Origin: Hypericum androsaemum | Taxonomy: Eukaryota > Streptophyta > Magnoliopsida > Malpighiales > Hypericaceae | NCBI GenBank assembly: GCA_963995505.1 | Contig: OZ023185.1 | Coordinates: forward strand, 12,845,691-12,909,690 | Length of the DNA stretch: 64,000 nt | Direction: 5' to 3' | Part shown: positions 12,130-23,700 of the stretch, piece by piece | Layout: each line of letters starts with the position of its first letter | How positions within the stretch are numbered: position 1 is the stretch's first letter | Program-made: the position numbers and the translations under genes | Notes under the pieces: generated by a model | The model's database searches: none | What the model saw: only the letters and a program-made list of their open reading frames with translations | Told to the model about the DNA's origin: nothing

Positions 12130-13179
12130 ATGAGGAAGAACATGTCCCACTACTTCTCACGAAGAAACTTTGAAGATGATGATGAGTCATTGGCTGATCC
12201 AAAAAAGTTTATGGAGGCCATGATGAGTGAGATGAATTGCATGGTGAGTGGGGAGATCTATAAGTTTCACAGACGGATAGACCGAATAGAGAGTAAACTC
12301 TCAAAGTGGGTAGATGTTATTCCTAATGTATGTAGGGATACAAGAGCTCAACAAAGAAAGATTGGGGTTAGAGGTGATAGCACTCATCGAGCTACAGCGT
12401 GGGATGATGAAGACAGCTGGGAGAAACTTATGTCATTAGCAAGGAAAATTGACTTGCATGTAAGAGAAGGTTGTGAAGTGCAACGTGAGGAGATCATTCA
12501 CACTAAGTGCGACATTGAGAGTAGGGTATATGGTTCTGAAGTTGATGTGAAAGTTTCTTCTTTTGAAGTTCTTGAAGAGGCTTTGACATGGGAGGAGTTT
12601 GGTGCATATTCTATTGACTTATTTGATGGAGATTACTTTGATGAGCATACAATGTCACTACTTTACTTAAGGGATTTATTTGATGAATCATTTGTGGTGA
12701 ATAATGTTGTTCACATGAAGAAGTGCATAACTCCAATTGATGGTGATCATGAAGAATTTGTTGTTGTGGTTGAGAAGGAAGAGGTTCAGCCCATATCTTA
12801 CATATATCCAGATTTTCATGTTGAATATGTTGAGCATATTGACTTCTTGGGAGTTGACAAGTTTGAATATATTGGAGGATCAGCATTGATCAACTTGTGG
12901 AATGCTTTGAAGATTGGTGAAAGGCTTATTCAAAAAAGAGAGTCTTTAACTTTTGATTTGGAGATGAATTCAGATTGTTTATGTTCAAAGTATCTATTCT
13001 GTTGGAGCGGAAGATATCAAGTGCAACCACGTCATTTGAAGATTCAACCTTGTTCCAGCATGATTTTTAATTGGCACAAGCATGACATATGTAAGGATTT
13101 GAGGACAAATCCCTTTCAAGAGAAGGGGAATGATGTGAATCCTAGTAGCCTTATAAAGTGTCAATCTAACCAATTGTGA
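12130..13179 (+). CDS. Retroelement-encoded 349-aa protein (gag/pol remnant)
   Basis: This is an uninterrupted 349-codon frame between the primer-binding site and the second LTR-like segment, preceded by a long A-rich leader. The N-terminus (MRKNMSHYFSRRNF, then ESLADPKKFMEAMMSEMN) looks like the start of a plant gypsy gag-region protein with a short coiled coil around FHRRIDRIESKL. The C-terminus (CKDLRTNPFQEKGNDV) resembles the end of plant gypsy polyproteins. The middle is acidic (VVVVEKEEVQP, YVEHIDFLGVDKFEYIG) and not recognised. No zinc knuckle and no enzymatic motif was seen. Most likely it is the fused ends of a polyprotein after loss of the middle. That it is still open suggests youth or function in trans. 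Confidence 0.5.
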   Translation: MRKNMSHYFSRRNFEDDDESLADPKKFMEAMMSEMNCMVSGEIYKFHRRIDRIESKLSKWVDVIPNVCRDTRAQQRKIGVRGDSTHRATAWDDEDSWEKLMSLARKIDLHVREGCEVQREEIIHTKCDIESRVYGSEVDVKVSSFEVLEEALTWEEFGAYSIDLFDGDYFDEHTMSLLYLRDLFDESFVVNNVVHMKKCITPIDGDHEEFVVVVEKEEVQPISYIYPDFHVEYVEHIDFLGVDKFEYIGGSALINLWNALKIGERLIQKRESLTFDLEMNSDCLCSKYLFCWSGRYQVQPRHLKIQPCSSMIFNWHKHDICKDLRTNPFQEKGNDVNPSSLIKCQSNQL

Positions 13180-13189
13180 GGGCATCTGC

Positions 13190-13880
13190 AAAGTGCTTCA
13201 ACTTACAACTTAACGGTCTGATTTCCGAGTTTACATCAGAGAGTTGGGCCCAAGCAAATTTATTAAAGTCCATGGACCAAGAGCCACGAAATTCAGCTGA
13301 GTTTATGACCTTAAATACAAGTTCTAGAAGGTCCTTTCAGCAGCAAAGATCTTGAAGATTCATTCTCTCTTATTTGGGCATTCTATTTAGGAAGTTTATT
13401 TCAGCCATTAGTTTTCATTAGGAAGTTATATTCCAACAAATCTTGGCTTATTTAGCTTGTTTGTCACGTTTTTAGCCTTCCTAAAAGGCAGAGATTTGTT
13501 TCCTTTTTAGTTTCCCTTTCCAGCCAGATTTTTAGGAGTTGTTTGATTTGGAATCTCTTTGTAATATTGAGCCTATTTATAGAGGCTTATGCAATGAGAA
13601 AAGGAGACCATTATTGATTGAAAAACGTGGGCTTTGCTCTCTTGGTTCTTCGGAACTGTTCGAACACAACGGAGGGATTCCGTCGAGTTCACCATCGACT
13701 TATCAAGCGGATCTTCATAACCGTTTGTGGCGTCATCGACATATCAAGGTTCTTTGCTTCAACTCAAACAGCGGGTCGCGGTCGTAATACCAAGGTTCTT
13801 GTTTGGTTGTGAGCATTGGGTCGAGATCTCCTTCACAAACTGATCTAGAACGATCTGGGAATTCAACGCTTCTTGGACGG
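13190..13880 (+). repeat. Diverged extra LTR-like segment inside the retroelement
   Basis: The order of motifs parallels the flanking LTRs: a pyrimidine-rich block with GGAAG and TTAGCTTGTTT, a TATA-like GCCTATTTATAGAGGC, an AATGAGAAAAGG stretch, CTTATCAAGCGGATCTTC, then CGTTTGTGGCGTCATC and GCGGGTCGCGGTCG. Sequence identity to the outer LTRs is low but the layout is the same, so it looks like an LTR from a related family. It ends where the terminal LTR begins (about 13885). Confidence 0.55.
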
Positions 13881-13884
13881 GTCT

Positions 13885-14642
13885 CGTGAGACTCACAGCA
13901 AGTGCACGTACCAATTGGGCCGGTGACACGAGCAAGGGCAAAAACGTTTCAAGCAGAACTTAATGGATTAATGCAAGAAGTCTGGGCTCAAGCCAATGCG
14001 TACAAGTGCAAGGACGTGCATGAGGCCCATGCAAAGCCCATGCACGTGATAGAGGCTATTTTGGAAGCTTGACATGTACTTAAGCTTCTAGATGCATGCG
14101 CACATGGAGAATCAAGAAGAATCAGCCTATTTAGTCCGTGCATCTACTTGTTTTGGACGTGCAGCTATTAGTTATTCTATTAGATATTATTTGCTTAGAT
14201 TATTTCTTGTTTAGTTGAAATAATTCGGCCAGAATCTCCTTAGATTAGGAAAGAGAGTTTTGGCCAGCCTTTGAACTCCTTTTTAGGAGTTAGCTTGTTT
14301 AGGAATACTTTGGTACTTTGGAGCCTATATAAGGAGGTCTCCTAACAATAAAAAGGCGCGCAACTTTTGAGATTAATTTCTTCCTTGTGAGTTAAGATAC
14401 TCCTTGTGTGTTCTTGCTAATTGCTGGATTGCTTAGCTTGAGCGAATCTTTCACTTATCAAACGATTCTTCCATCATCGTTTGTGGCGTGATTCAACTTG
14501 GACCAAAGGTTCACGAAATCTCATTGCTCGGGTTGCGGTTCTTCCAAACCAAGGTTCTGGCAAGGCTCAAGTTCGTGGGTTACGGTCTGTTCCATCCAAA
14601 GTAGCACGGTCCGTTGTGAGCCTCCTACCGAGGTTCATATCA
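13885..14642 (+). repeat. 3' LTR
   Basis: Matches the 5' LTR closely from AGACTCACAGCAAGTGCACG to the terminal TTCATATCA and is followed by the CACAT target duplication. It lacks about 13 bases present at the start of the 5' LTR, so the junction with the upstream LTR-like segment was rearranged. Confidence 0.75.
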
Positions 14643-15042
14643 CACATCAAACAAAAAACTGCTCTCCCGCCGCTGGCGTCTCTCTCTCCTTCCCCGAATT
14701 CAATTAAATCCAAACACAAAATCCATGAACACCCACGATTCAATTAAATCCCTCCGTCGTAGATCCCGTCGTCGCAGGCAAACACCTACCATCGCCTCCT
14801 CCTTTGGACCTCTCCATCGGCGACTCCAATGGCCCTCCTCTAAACAAGCATATTCTATTCGGACTATCCCTTAGAATTAGGGTTTAGGAATACGTAATTG
14901 AAACCCTCCCCGTCGAGTTCTCGATGCCTAGCAGCGCCCCGGTGCCCGTGAAGGGCAGTTTTATAATACCACTCCATCATAATTGAGGCTGGTAGCAGCA
15001 GCGGCGATTGCCCACCATTAGTGGAATTAGACGCATCTCCCC

Positions 15043-15210
15043 CTACATCGCCGCCGACAGCATCTTCCCCACCGTCGAGTAATACTCAGTGTTGGCGGTG
15101 ACGCGATCCTCTTTGTCCTTGCCGTCATGCTCTAGCTTATTGTCGGAGTCGCCGAACTCGTCCCACTCCGGTGCCGCATCTTCTCTCTCTCGGATGGGTG
15201 ATGGAATTGG
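15043..15210 (-). other. Possible captured gene fragment in the Mutator-like element
   Basis: On the minus strand a GC-rich open stretch reads with gene-like composition: EREDAAPEWDEFGDSDNK, then KDKEDRVTANTEYYSTVGK, ending MLSAAM and a stop. I do not recognise the parent gene. Its base composition differs sharply from the AT-rich arms around it, as expected for a Pack-MULE-type acquisition, but capture is an inference. Confidence 0.35.
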
Positions 15211-16085
15211 AGCGAGAACGGGAAGGGGAATCCGATTTTTTATTTTTTTTCTAAAGGTATTTTGTAAATTGATTTGGTTGAGGTAGAAGAAGAGATGATG
15301 CTAGTAGTTTTTTATTTTTTGTTTAAAAGACATCTTGGTCATTTCATTGACAAAAATGAAAAAAAGAGCTGCAAACGTGCGTCAGGGACTCGAAAGTATA
15401 ATAAAATTAAACTAGAGAGATATTGGCGTGTATTTTACAAACAGGGGAGACTTTTGAGTATATTTAACCAAAATATGAGGGGCTAGAGAGTAATTTCTCC
15501 TTAATTTATTTCCTTTTCACAAAAATGTCAAACACTAATACTAACTTTAACCCTAAATCCTAATTTTGAAATATTCCCAAAAAAAAAAATTGAATTTTTT
15601 AAAAAGAATGAATATTTTGATTTTTATTAACAATTATTAAACTTAAGAATTAATTAGAATTCGATTCGCATTCGATTCAAATTTGACAGTTCATAATTCG
15701 TATTCTATTCATTCGTATGGTTCAAGGTTTTGATGAATTCAATTTGATTCGAATTCGAACAATGGTCATGTCTATACTCGCCTATTTTTCAATGTTTTAT
15801 GTTTGACCTGCATTTTAATCGATCGAACTAGAGTCACTAACTTCATATCATTTAATGTAAAAAATTGAAGAGCGGTTGTTTAATAGTCAAATTCGTTGAC
15901 CACTGGTTCAAAAAATTTAATTTTTTCAATTTTAATTTCCTATATTAAAATTGATTAAATTATAAATTTGGTACAATGATACATTTTGCTATAATATTAG
16001 AAAATATTTTGAATTATTTGAGAGTTTAGTATTAAATATAGGTGACAACTCTATTTTTCTCTAGTTGCTAAGATATTTTAATTTA

Positions 16086-16352
16086 GGAAAAATTACTGTA
16101 GTGTCCCTCTAATTTGACTAAATCGATGATTTAATCCCTCTTATTTCAAAAATTATTCTCTCGTCCCTCGTATTTGATTTTATTATGCGTTCGGGCCCTA
16201 GCTGATGTTCGGTGGCGGAGAAGAGGATAGTAATTTTCCCTAAATTATTGTATAATAAAATCAAACACGGAGGACGGGAAAATTATTTTTGAAACACGAG
16301 GGACTAAATCTTTGATTTAGTCAAACAAGAGAGACACTACAGTAATTTGCCC
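16086..16352. mobile_element. Mutator-type MITE, ~267 bp
   Basis: Inverted repeats of about 100 bp (GGAAAAATTACTGTAGTGTC at the left, its inverse ending GTAATTTGCCC at the right) make up nearly the whole element. Flanks TTTTATTTA and TTTAATTTA form a 9-bp target duplication with one mismatch. The termini resemble those of the larger element ending at 15500, including the shared TTTATTATGC/TTTATTATAC interior motif, so both probably belong to one Mutator-like group. Confidence 0.75.
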
Positions 16353-16620
16353 TTTAATTTACCAGGTTTTCTCTTGCCTGCCCATGGATTCAACAACAAC
16401 TTGAAAGCTTGACCTATTCGAAAATCTCAGAATCTACGTTTATTTGTAACTCCTCGAAACATTTCGTCGCTTCCTACACCCTTCCTCATCTCTGGATGCT
16501 TAGGTGGTATGGCCATTTCACACATTTGATTTTGTATTTCAAAACTCATAAACCACTTATTTTTTATTTTAACGGCCTCACATTTAATAATTCTGATAGT
16601 TGCGTAACCGCATGGAACCA

Positions 16621-17354
16621 AGGTTGTCTAAATCAGGATCCCACTAGAGATCGTTTGGGCATAGAGAAAGCGTAGATCGTAAGATCGTAACACGGATCGT
16701 AAGATCCACCAAATAGACAAAGTTATAGAAAAAACTAAGATTAATAACCTTTCCATAAATATTTTTCACTAATGACTAGTTTTTCTTCATAAATTTATAG
16801 ACAAAAATTTCAGTTCAATACATTTTTTAATGGTAATCACTACATATCTATAGGTTACATAATGTGGTTTGACGAGCAATAAAATAAAATAAACATCAAA
16901 ATTGATGTAAAATAAATAAGTGACAAAAAATGGTAGGATAAAAATATAGATTTAAATAACTCTAAAACTATTAATTTTAGAGATATTAATTAATATAAAT
17001 TTGATTATTAATTTTCGGACTCAACAATTACCAATTGTGTCATTTTAAGTATTTTAGTCAATCAATAGTTATCCGAATAACAATTATTATTAAAAAAGTA
17101 TATTAGATTTTTGTGTTTTGGTCTACACAGTAAAAGAAGTATAGTTATCCGGATAACAAATATTATTAAAATGTTAAACGAATGAAAACCTCTTATCTTT
17201 CTCTCTCTCCTCTGGAAGCGTTGAGAAACATCTCATCGCTCTAACTCGTAGATCTCAGGATCTCAGAAGTTATCACTCAGATCCCACCGTTTTGCCAATG
17301 GTAAATCGTAAAATCCTAAGATCCCAGAAGTTAACTCTAGATCCTAACAACCTT
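16621..17354. mobile_element. Mutator-type MITE with perfect 10-bp target duplication
   Basis: The ends AAGGTTGTCTAAATCAGGATC and (inverted) AAGGTTGTTAGGATC are flanked by identical GCATGGAACC copies at 16611-16620 and 17355-17364. Subterminal regions are packed with GATCGTAAGATC / AGATCTCAGGATC motifs. The AT-rich centre has no coding capacity. Confidence 0.75.
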
Positions 17355-17702
17355 GCATGGAACCAAATGGTGTTTGTTTGTTAATGATGTGACAGACTGA
17401 ATTCATAATATTAACAATATCCTAATTCATTTGGAATAAACTAATCTATACAGAAATAAAATAACTATAATAAACTCTTATTTAGACGATAAAAAAAATT
17501 CAAAATACCATAATTCTCATTAAACGACCGCATCAAAAAATTAGTACGGACCGGCTTACCTACAAGACGCCGCGTGTCAACTTACGAGGACATGTTTCAA
17601 CACTTTCCTCTGGTCCTGCTCGTACACTAATAATCTCCCTCCGCCAGTAATATACAAAAGATGCACGACACGACACCATTGTGGCGCGTCGAGCACTTGC
17701 AT

Positions 17703-17710
17703 TTTCCCGC
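17703..17710 (+). promoter_or_regulatory. E2F-type site in the CTF18 leader
   Basis: TTTCCCGC fits the E2F consensus TTTSSCGC exactly and lies 44 bases upstream of the chosen CTF18 start codon. Plant replication-fork genes are commonly S-phase regulated through such sites. The motif is seen; its use is inferred. Confidence 0.5.
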
Positions 17711-17753
17711 CCATTCTTCTCTCTCTGTCTCTCTCCGGAACTCCGAAGGGGAT

Positions 17754-20700
17754 ATGGAAATGGACATTCCTCTCCCGGACGAGCTCGAGTGGCTCGAAGC
17801 CAACTCCAACTTCGACGACGACCTCCTACACCCGCCCTCACCGGATCACTACCCCCCGGACGACGACGATGAGCCGCCTCTCCTTGCAACCAACGGCCAC
17901 AAGCGCCCTAGGTCACCGGCCGGCCCCGATTCCCCTATCCGCCTCGAAGAAGAACCACCCGCGGCACTGAGATCCGACGAGAAGCGAACCAAGCTCGACT
18001 CCCCTGCCCCGCGGGATCCCGACGATGATTGGCTCCGCTACTCCCTGCCTAGGGAACCGGATGGAGTTCATTCACCCGTGGAGACGGCTCCGGTGGAGGA
18101 GAAGACTATCTCGAGGTACGCGTCGGAGATCGACGGGGATTTTGTTCCGGTGACTGCGCCAAGCGGCGGAGATAGGGTTTATGCGAAAATTTATAGGTTT
18201 GAGGGGAAAGACGAGGTGGTGTCTATCAAGTCGAGGCTAGTCTCTCAAATCAACGGCGGAGGTAGACAGTTAGTTGACTGTTGATTGCTTCATTGGGCGG
18301 AGATAGGGTTTTCGCTGGTTTAATTGTGTGGAATTTTCTCAGGTCTTTTGGTGGAGTCCATTGGTGTTCTATTGAATAGACTGGAGCAGGAGGCGTTATC
18401 CAAGGTAGATTTACTTTTTATTATTTATCTTCCAGAGAAATTCGCGGGTTTCTAATGAAGGTTCTACGAGTGTTGTTCTTCTCCAGCATCTTGAATTGTT
18501 GATTTCCTTGTTGAAGATATTTGTATGTACATTATTGGTCCCCAAAAACGTGGACATTGCGGTCAAATTTTGTTTAATTATTCGATCACTTTCTTGCACA
18601 TTGTATGCTGGCTTTTGTTATTGTGTTGTGAAAATGGTATAGAGTGGGATGTGTGACGTGCATTTGCTCTTGCCATCTGAAGTAGATAAGACATGGCTGG
18701 AATGCTTTACCTAGGTATCAGAATCAGATTGAGTCATTATTACATAATGTACCCGTATGATTTAATATGTTCATTTCTCTCCTTTCATGTCGTAGGCGCT
18801 GCGTGCTAGTTCAGAAGTAGAAGTTCAGAGTGATTCAGTTGTTCCGGAAACAAATGTTACACCTTCCAGACTCTGGGTGGACAAATATGCTCCAAGTTCA
18901 TTTACTGACCTCCTCAGTGATGAGCAAACAAATCGGGAGGTATGCTGCTGCTCTTGTTTGTATTTCTTAAATACGTAAAACGGTTAGGACTCAAGGATGG
19001 TTTCTAGCTGCACATTGGTTGATATTGGATTATACTGTGTTAAATCATATACTGTATTTTCATATTTGCAGGTCCTCTTGTGGTTGAAACAATGGGATTC
19101 TACTGTTTTTGGATCTGAAATAAGAAGTACATCAGATGAGGTTTTCTCAGCTCTGAGGCGTCACTCTTCAGTTGCTAAACAACATAAGCCTTCAGAGTCA
19201 ACTGTCATGATGATGAACAGAGGTCAAAGATGGAAAAATGGAAGTTTTAGGCAATCAAATGAAACAGATAATCAAAACAGCAACTTCAAGGGTGGCCAAG
19301 AAATGCAGAAGAAACCAAAGCTCGCTGGCCCGCCGGAGCACAAGGTAGGCCCTAAACTTATTTTGCTGATTCATTTTTTAATATCTGCGTGGACTGAGAG
19401 AGAGCTGTAGACTTGAAAAAACTGTTGTACGATAATATCATGCAGTGCCGCTTGGTAGCTACACGATTTAAAATGCAAAGCTTCATAAGTGCCATATGTT
19501 GACTGTGTTGGAGAGAATCCCACGTTGGAAGTTGCAAGTGGGTTGGGCTGGTTTACAAGTGTGGAAGATTCACCTACTCATTGCTTTAAGATTTTGGGTA
19601 GAATACAGAAATTCCTATAGACTATTGGGCTTTCTGGATTTTGCCACTTTTCATTTGGTTTCTTTCTTCTATTAGCTATTATAATGAAGCGTCATATGAA
19701 CCATAACTGCAGCTAATTGAAAATATTGAGGGATTACTAGAGACCTTGCATTGAGATGTAACACAGGGAATTGATTAGAATAGGAACCGTTGTCACGAAA
19801 GTTGTGTATTTCATCCAGTGAATTTGACATGCTGGTGATGTAGCCCTCAAATAGCCATAAGTATTTTCGCAAGCTGAAGTGTGATCCTTCATGATTTGGA
19901 AGCTGAACAGAGTAAGACCAGTAATAGAATTCTATGTGACTTTACATCTCACTTCTGAAGAATACGACCAACAGTGAGAAACACAAGTTGGGATCCTTAG
20001 GCCTACTTACTATTTCGTCCTTTATATGGTTTACAGATCACGAGATCGACATCTTTGACGTCTACAGTTTATCGAAATCATATTGTTGCTGTAAACTGGA
20101 TGATGAGTTTGTAAGGTTATGGAGGATGCAGCTGACAGTTGGCCTTAATTTGAGATTTCAAAGTCGTTCTTTGAAAAGTTAATCCGTTGCAGTCGCAAAG
20201 TTGAATCACTAAGATTCTCCCTAAATTCCAGCTCCATTTCCTCTCTTTTTTGCTCTCTTTTCTGTTCTTTTCTTGCTGTCATATATGTTTTCAAAGCCTA
20301 TTTTAATTGTTTTGAGCACTACACTGCAAAACAGTCAGTTATCTGGGTTATGGAGCTACGGAACATTCTTTTTTAAATGATGTTACTCAGGATGATTGCC
20401 GTGACCATCTATTCTTTAGGTTCTTTATTGGAATTTTGTAACATTTTACTGTGGTTATTAACAAACCACTCTTTAGAAATTTGATTATAAAGACTGCACC
20501 GAGCTAGGTTAAGTGAATATGCTTCCTTTTTTTATTCAATCATTAACTGTTCAAACTTCATAGGAAGTTTAAATCTCTGGTTCTCATTGCCACTGCAGAT
20601 TCTTCTACTTTGTGGCCCTCCGGGTCTGGGAAAAACCACACTTGCACATGTAGCTGCCAAACATTGTGGGTACAGAGTTGTGGAGGTTTGTTCCTACTTC

Positions 20701-23700
20701 CTATTCCCAAGTAGTAACTCGCATTCAAGGGATATAGAGGCACTCATACAATAAACACTCACTTTTTATTTAAGCTTTTTTTTGTGGTATACTTCAAAAG
20801 GTTATTGTACGATACTGATGCTGGTAGATGTCATTCGTTCTGCCATATGGCATCTGTAGTTTCTGTTGGACTGCATTTGTTGCATCACCTATTTTTGGTC
20901 GTCTCCTTTACAAACTTCATTCTTGATCGGAGCATCATTTGATTTTTCTTTTGTGATCTTGTGTTTAATGAGAGTTTTGGCTTTAGGTAAATGCTAGTGA
21001 TGATAGGTCAACCTCTGTCATTGAAGCCAAAATCCTTGATGTGGTTCAGATGAACTCTGTGACAGCAGACGCAAGGCCAAAATGTTTGGTTGGTAACCCC
21101 TAAGCTTTTATACCCTTCTCCCATATTGTGCAAAATGCCAACTATAACGAGTGGTTGCAGGTTATTGATGAAATTGATGGAGCTCTATCGGATGGCAAGG
21201 GGGCTGTTGACGTGATCTTAAAGATGGTACTACAAATAGTTTGTCATTCTCTGGAAGTTATCATTTGTGAAATTTGTTTGTTCTTTTAATTATCAATGCA
21301 TTCAATGCTCCTTATTTTGTTTATTTGTTATTTAATCTTTATTTAGTTGGCTCTTTCAACCTCTTCTTTGTCATCTCAACTATTTCTAGATCCAAACTTT
21401 TACTTTCTCCATTTATCTGTGTATGTATTGATAGCTGATCTCCTTGAGTATATTGCCGGATCTTCACCTTTGATTTTGTTTTGATAGAGAAGCACAGTCC
21501 ATCTGCTTGCTTTGCGTGGAGGTACTCAAATGAACCTTGTGGTAGAAGTAACGTGAAGCAGTCATTAAACACAAAAGAAGAATTTGCTTAGATTTTTTTT
21601 CCTTGCAAGTATTAGACCTATTTGCTGTCATATTTTTTATTAAATGAAGATTTAATTAATCAAAATGTACAATGGCAACTAGTCATCACATACATGTAGA
21701 AGATTTTATTGGAGATTGAAAGAGGCCTAACATGTTCCGTTGTTTGCAGTTTCGTCTCCGCCAGTTCCTTGACCACCTTCCGATCATTCTTTTTCTGCTA
21801 ATTCTTTTCCTTTTTCTCTTTACCAATTATCTAATGGTTAACTTGGTGCAGTTGAAATCAGATAACAGGAAGGGAAAAACAGAACTCACTGAGAACTCTG
21901 GAAAAAATTCCTCAAAAAAGGCTCATAAAGCAGCTTCCCTGTTGAGACCAGTAAGTTTGAGATGGTTGTACATGATTGCTAATAACTTTTGTCCCTCTTA
22001 GATGCTTACTGCTTTTTTTTTTTCATGCAGGTGATTTGCATATGTAACGACTTATATGCACCCGCGTTACGACCATTGAGGCAGGTGGCAAAGTAAGTTC
22101 TTATAATCTCTTCAATTTTGGTGGATTTACGGAAAGCAAAGAATTAAATGGTTGAGTTTTCTGATATTTGACTTTGATATTCCATATAGCTGTAAGGAAG
22201 AACATGCCTTGTGGAAACATCATAAGGAACAGATTAAACTACAAATACTCTAATCGACTGGATTTTTGATGTACTGACTTGCATCTTGAATTGAAGTTCT
22301 TAAATTTAAGAGGTTTCTAATAATGAGATTGGTAACAGAACTGGAAATTGTTGTAAATATCGGAAGAAAGTTGTTTGGGTATGCGAAGGATGCTCTTCAC
22401 CTTCACCTTCCACATTTTGGTATCTGGAGTAGAATGCTAATGTTTCTGAATATAATATGCCTTGAAAGATGCTAACCTGATCTTGACTGGAACTTAAGGT
22501 TGGTTAAGCAAACAAGATCGTAGAATGTGTTGATAATTAGTTCTGCTCATGGATCTAGTGTTTTTTTTTCTTTTGTTATTAGTATGCCTCTACCTGCTCC
22601 CTGTGCTGTGAGAAATGTCGCCAAGATTTTCAAATGTAGGACTTGTGAAGGTCATTGAGGACTCCATGAAAATAAAACCTTGATGCCTATTGAATATGGA
22701 TGATATTTTGCAACTGGATGAAAAGGGAAAAAACTAGTTACCTAATTTGTGGTTAAGTTGACATATGTTCGGTATTTGGATGTGGATATTCCTCTACTCT
22801 GCAAATCATATGTACATTTTCATGCAAGAGCACTTGATAACTTGCAAGGAGATACAATTTTGTGCTCTGTTAACAGATGCATGAATAAATCCGACATCTG
22901 TATAATATGACGATTAACTATTTTCATCTGACAGGGTCCATATATTTGTTCAACCAACAGTCACTCGCGTGGTAAATAGGTGAGTGCAATCATTGGTGTT
23001 TTGTGATGCCTGCTATTTTTTTAGTTGTACTTTGCTCTAGCATACATATAAGTTGATTAAGCAGCTCAGAGTCTCAATTGAAGCTTCTGATGAACCACAG
23101 TAGTCCTCAGTGTGTAAATCTGCTCTGAATTTTTGAAGGATAAAATCTTCTCTGGAATCAGTGACCATATTTTGCATATCTCATTATGGCTACACTAAAA
23201 GTTAATAATCAAGACGCCGGCATGTTTGCCAACATAGTTTTTGAATTCAATTCTCTTGTAAAACGTATTCAGAATCCCTTTGGAAATGAAATTTGATGTT
23301 AGGAATGACTTGTTTATATATGTGTTCTAAATTCTCGTGAGATCTATTTTCCACTCTAAATTTTAACAATTTTGCCGGGCTGAACTCTATTGTATAACAA
23401 TTTCATGGGATGAAGACCTCTTGAATTCCCAACCATAAAGTACGTCCAATTATGATTGCTTCCTTTCTTTTCAGACCATGAATCAAGAGTTTTATTTAAG
23501 TTCATATCAGTTGCTATTAGTGTAAGAATCCCAAGGCTATAAAACTAAGTTAAAATATAAAAAAGGACATCATATTCACCAAGTGTGTTTGACGTGGAAG
23601 AGTCTAGGCACTAACATAGTGTTTCTGTAATAGCATATCTTCTTTAACTCCATCTATTAACTGTCTACATTACATCACAAATTAGGTCACATCCATTGTA

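Larger units (their letters stand above)
11126..14642 (+). mobile_element. Non-autonomous Ty3/gypsy-derived retroelement with three LTR-like segments
   Basis: The element is flanked by a 5-bp duplication CACAT (11121-11125, 14643-14647) and starts TGAT and ends ATCA. The 5' LTR is 11126-11902. A primer-binding site TGGTATCAGAG follows at 11905. One 349-codon frame (12130-13179) remains. A second, diverged LTR-like segment follows at about 13190-13880, then the terminal LTR to 14642. The outer LTRs are nearly identical, about a dozen differences that are mostly C/T or G/A transitions plus a 9-bp repeat difference, so insertion was recent. Protease, reverse transcriptase and integrase are absent. 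Confidence 0.8.
10902..15500. mobile_element. Mutator-like element with long terminal inverted repeats
   Basis: The ends GGGGAAATTACTCCCTAGCC (10902) and the matching inverted end at 15500 begin inverted repeats of about 200 bp. They are flanked by a perfect 9-bp target duplication TTAATTTAT (10893-10901 and 15501-15509), the size typical of Mutator-like elements. Excluding the inserted retroelement at 11126-14642, the element is about 1.1 kb with a GC-rich core (14648-15240) unlike its AT-rich arms. No transposase is present. The core may be captured gene sequence. Confidence 0.8.

Noticed and set aside
12611..12886. Gln/His-rich minus-strand frame
   Set aside because: Antisense shadow of the 349-codon retroelement frame.
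17661..17753. In-frame upstream ATG extending CTF18 by 31 residues
   Set aside because: The added residues are unlike family N-termini and would place the E2F-type site within coding sequence; the ATG at 17754 is preferred.
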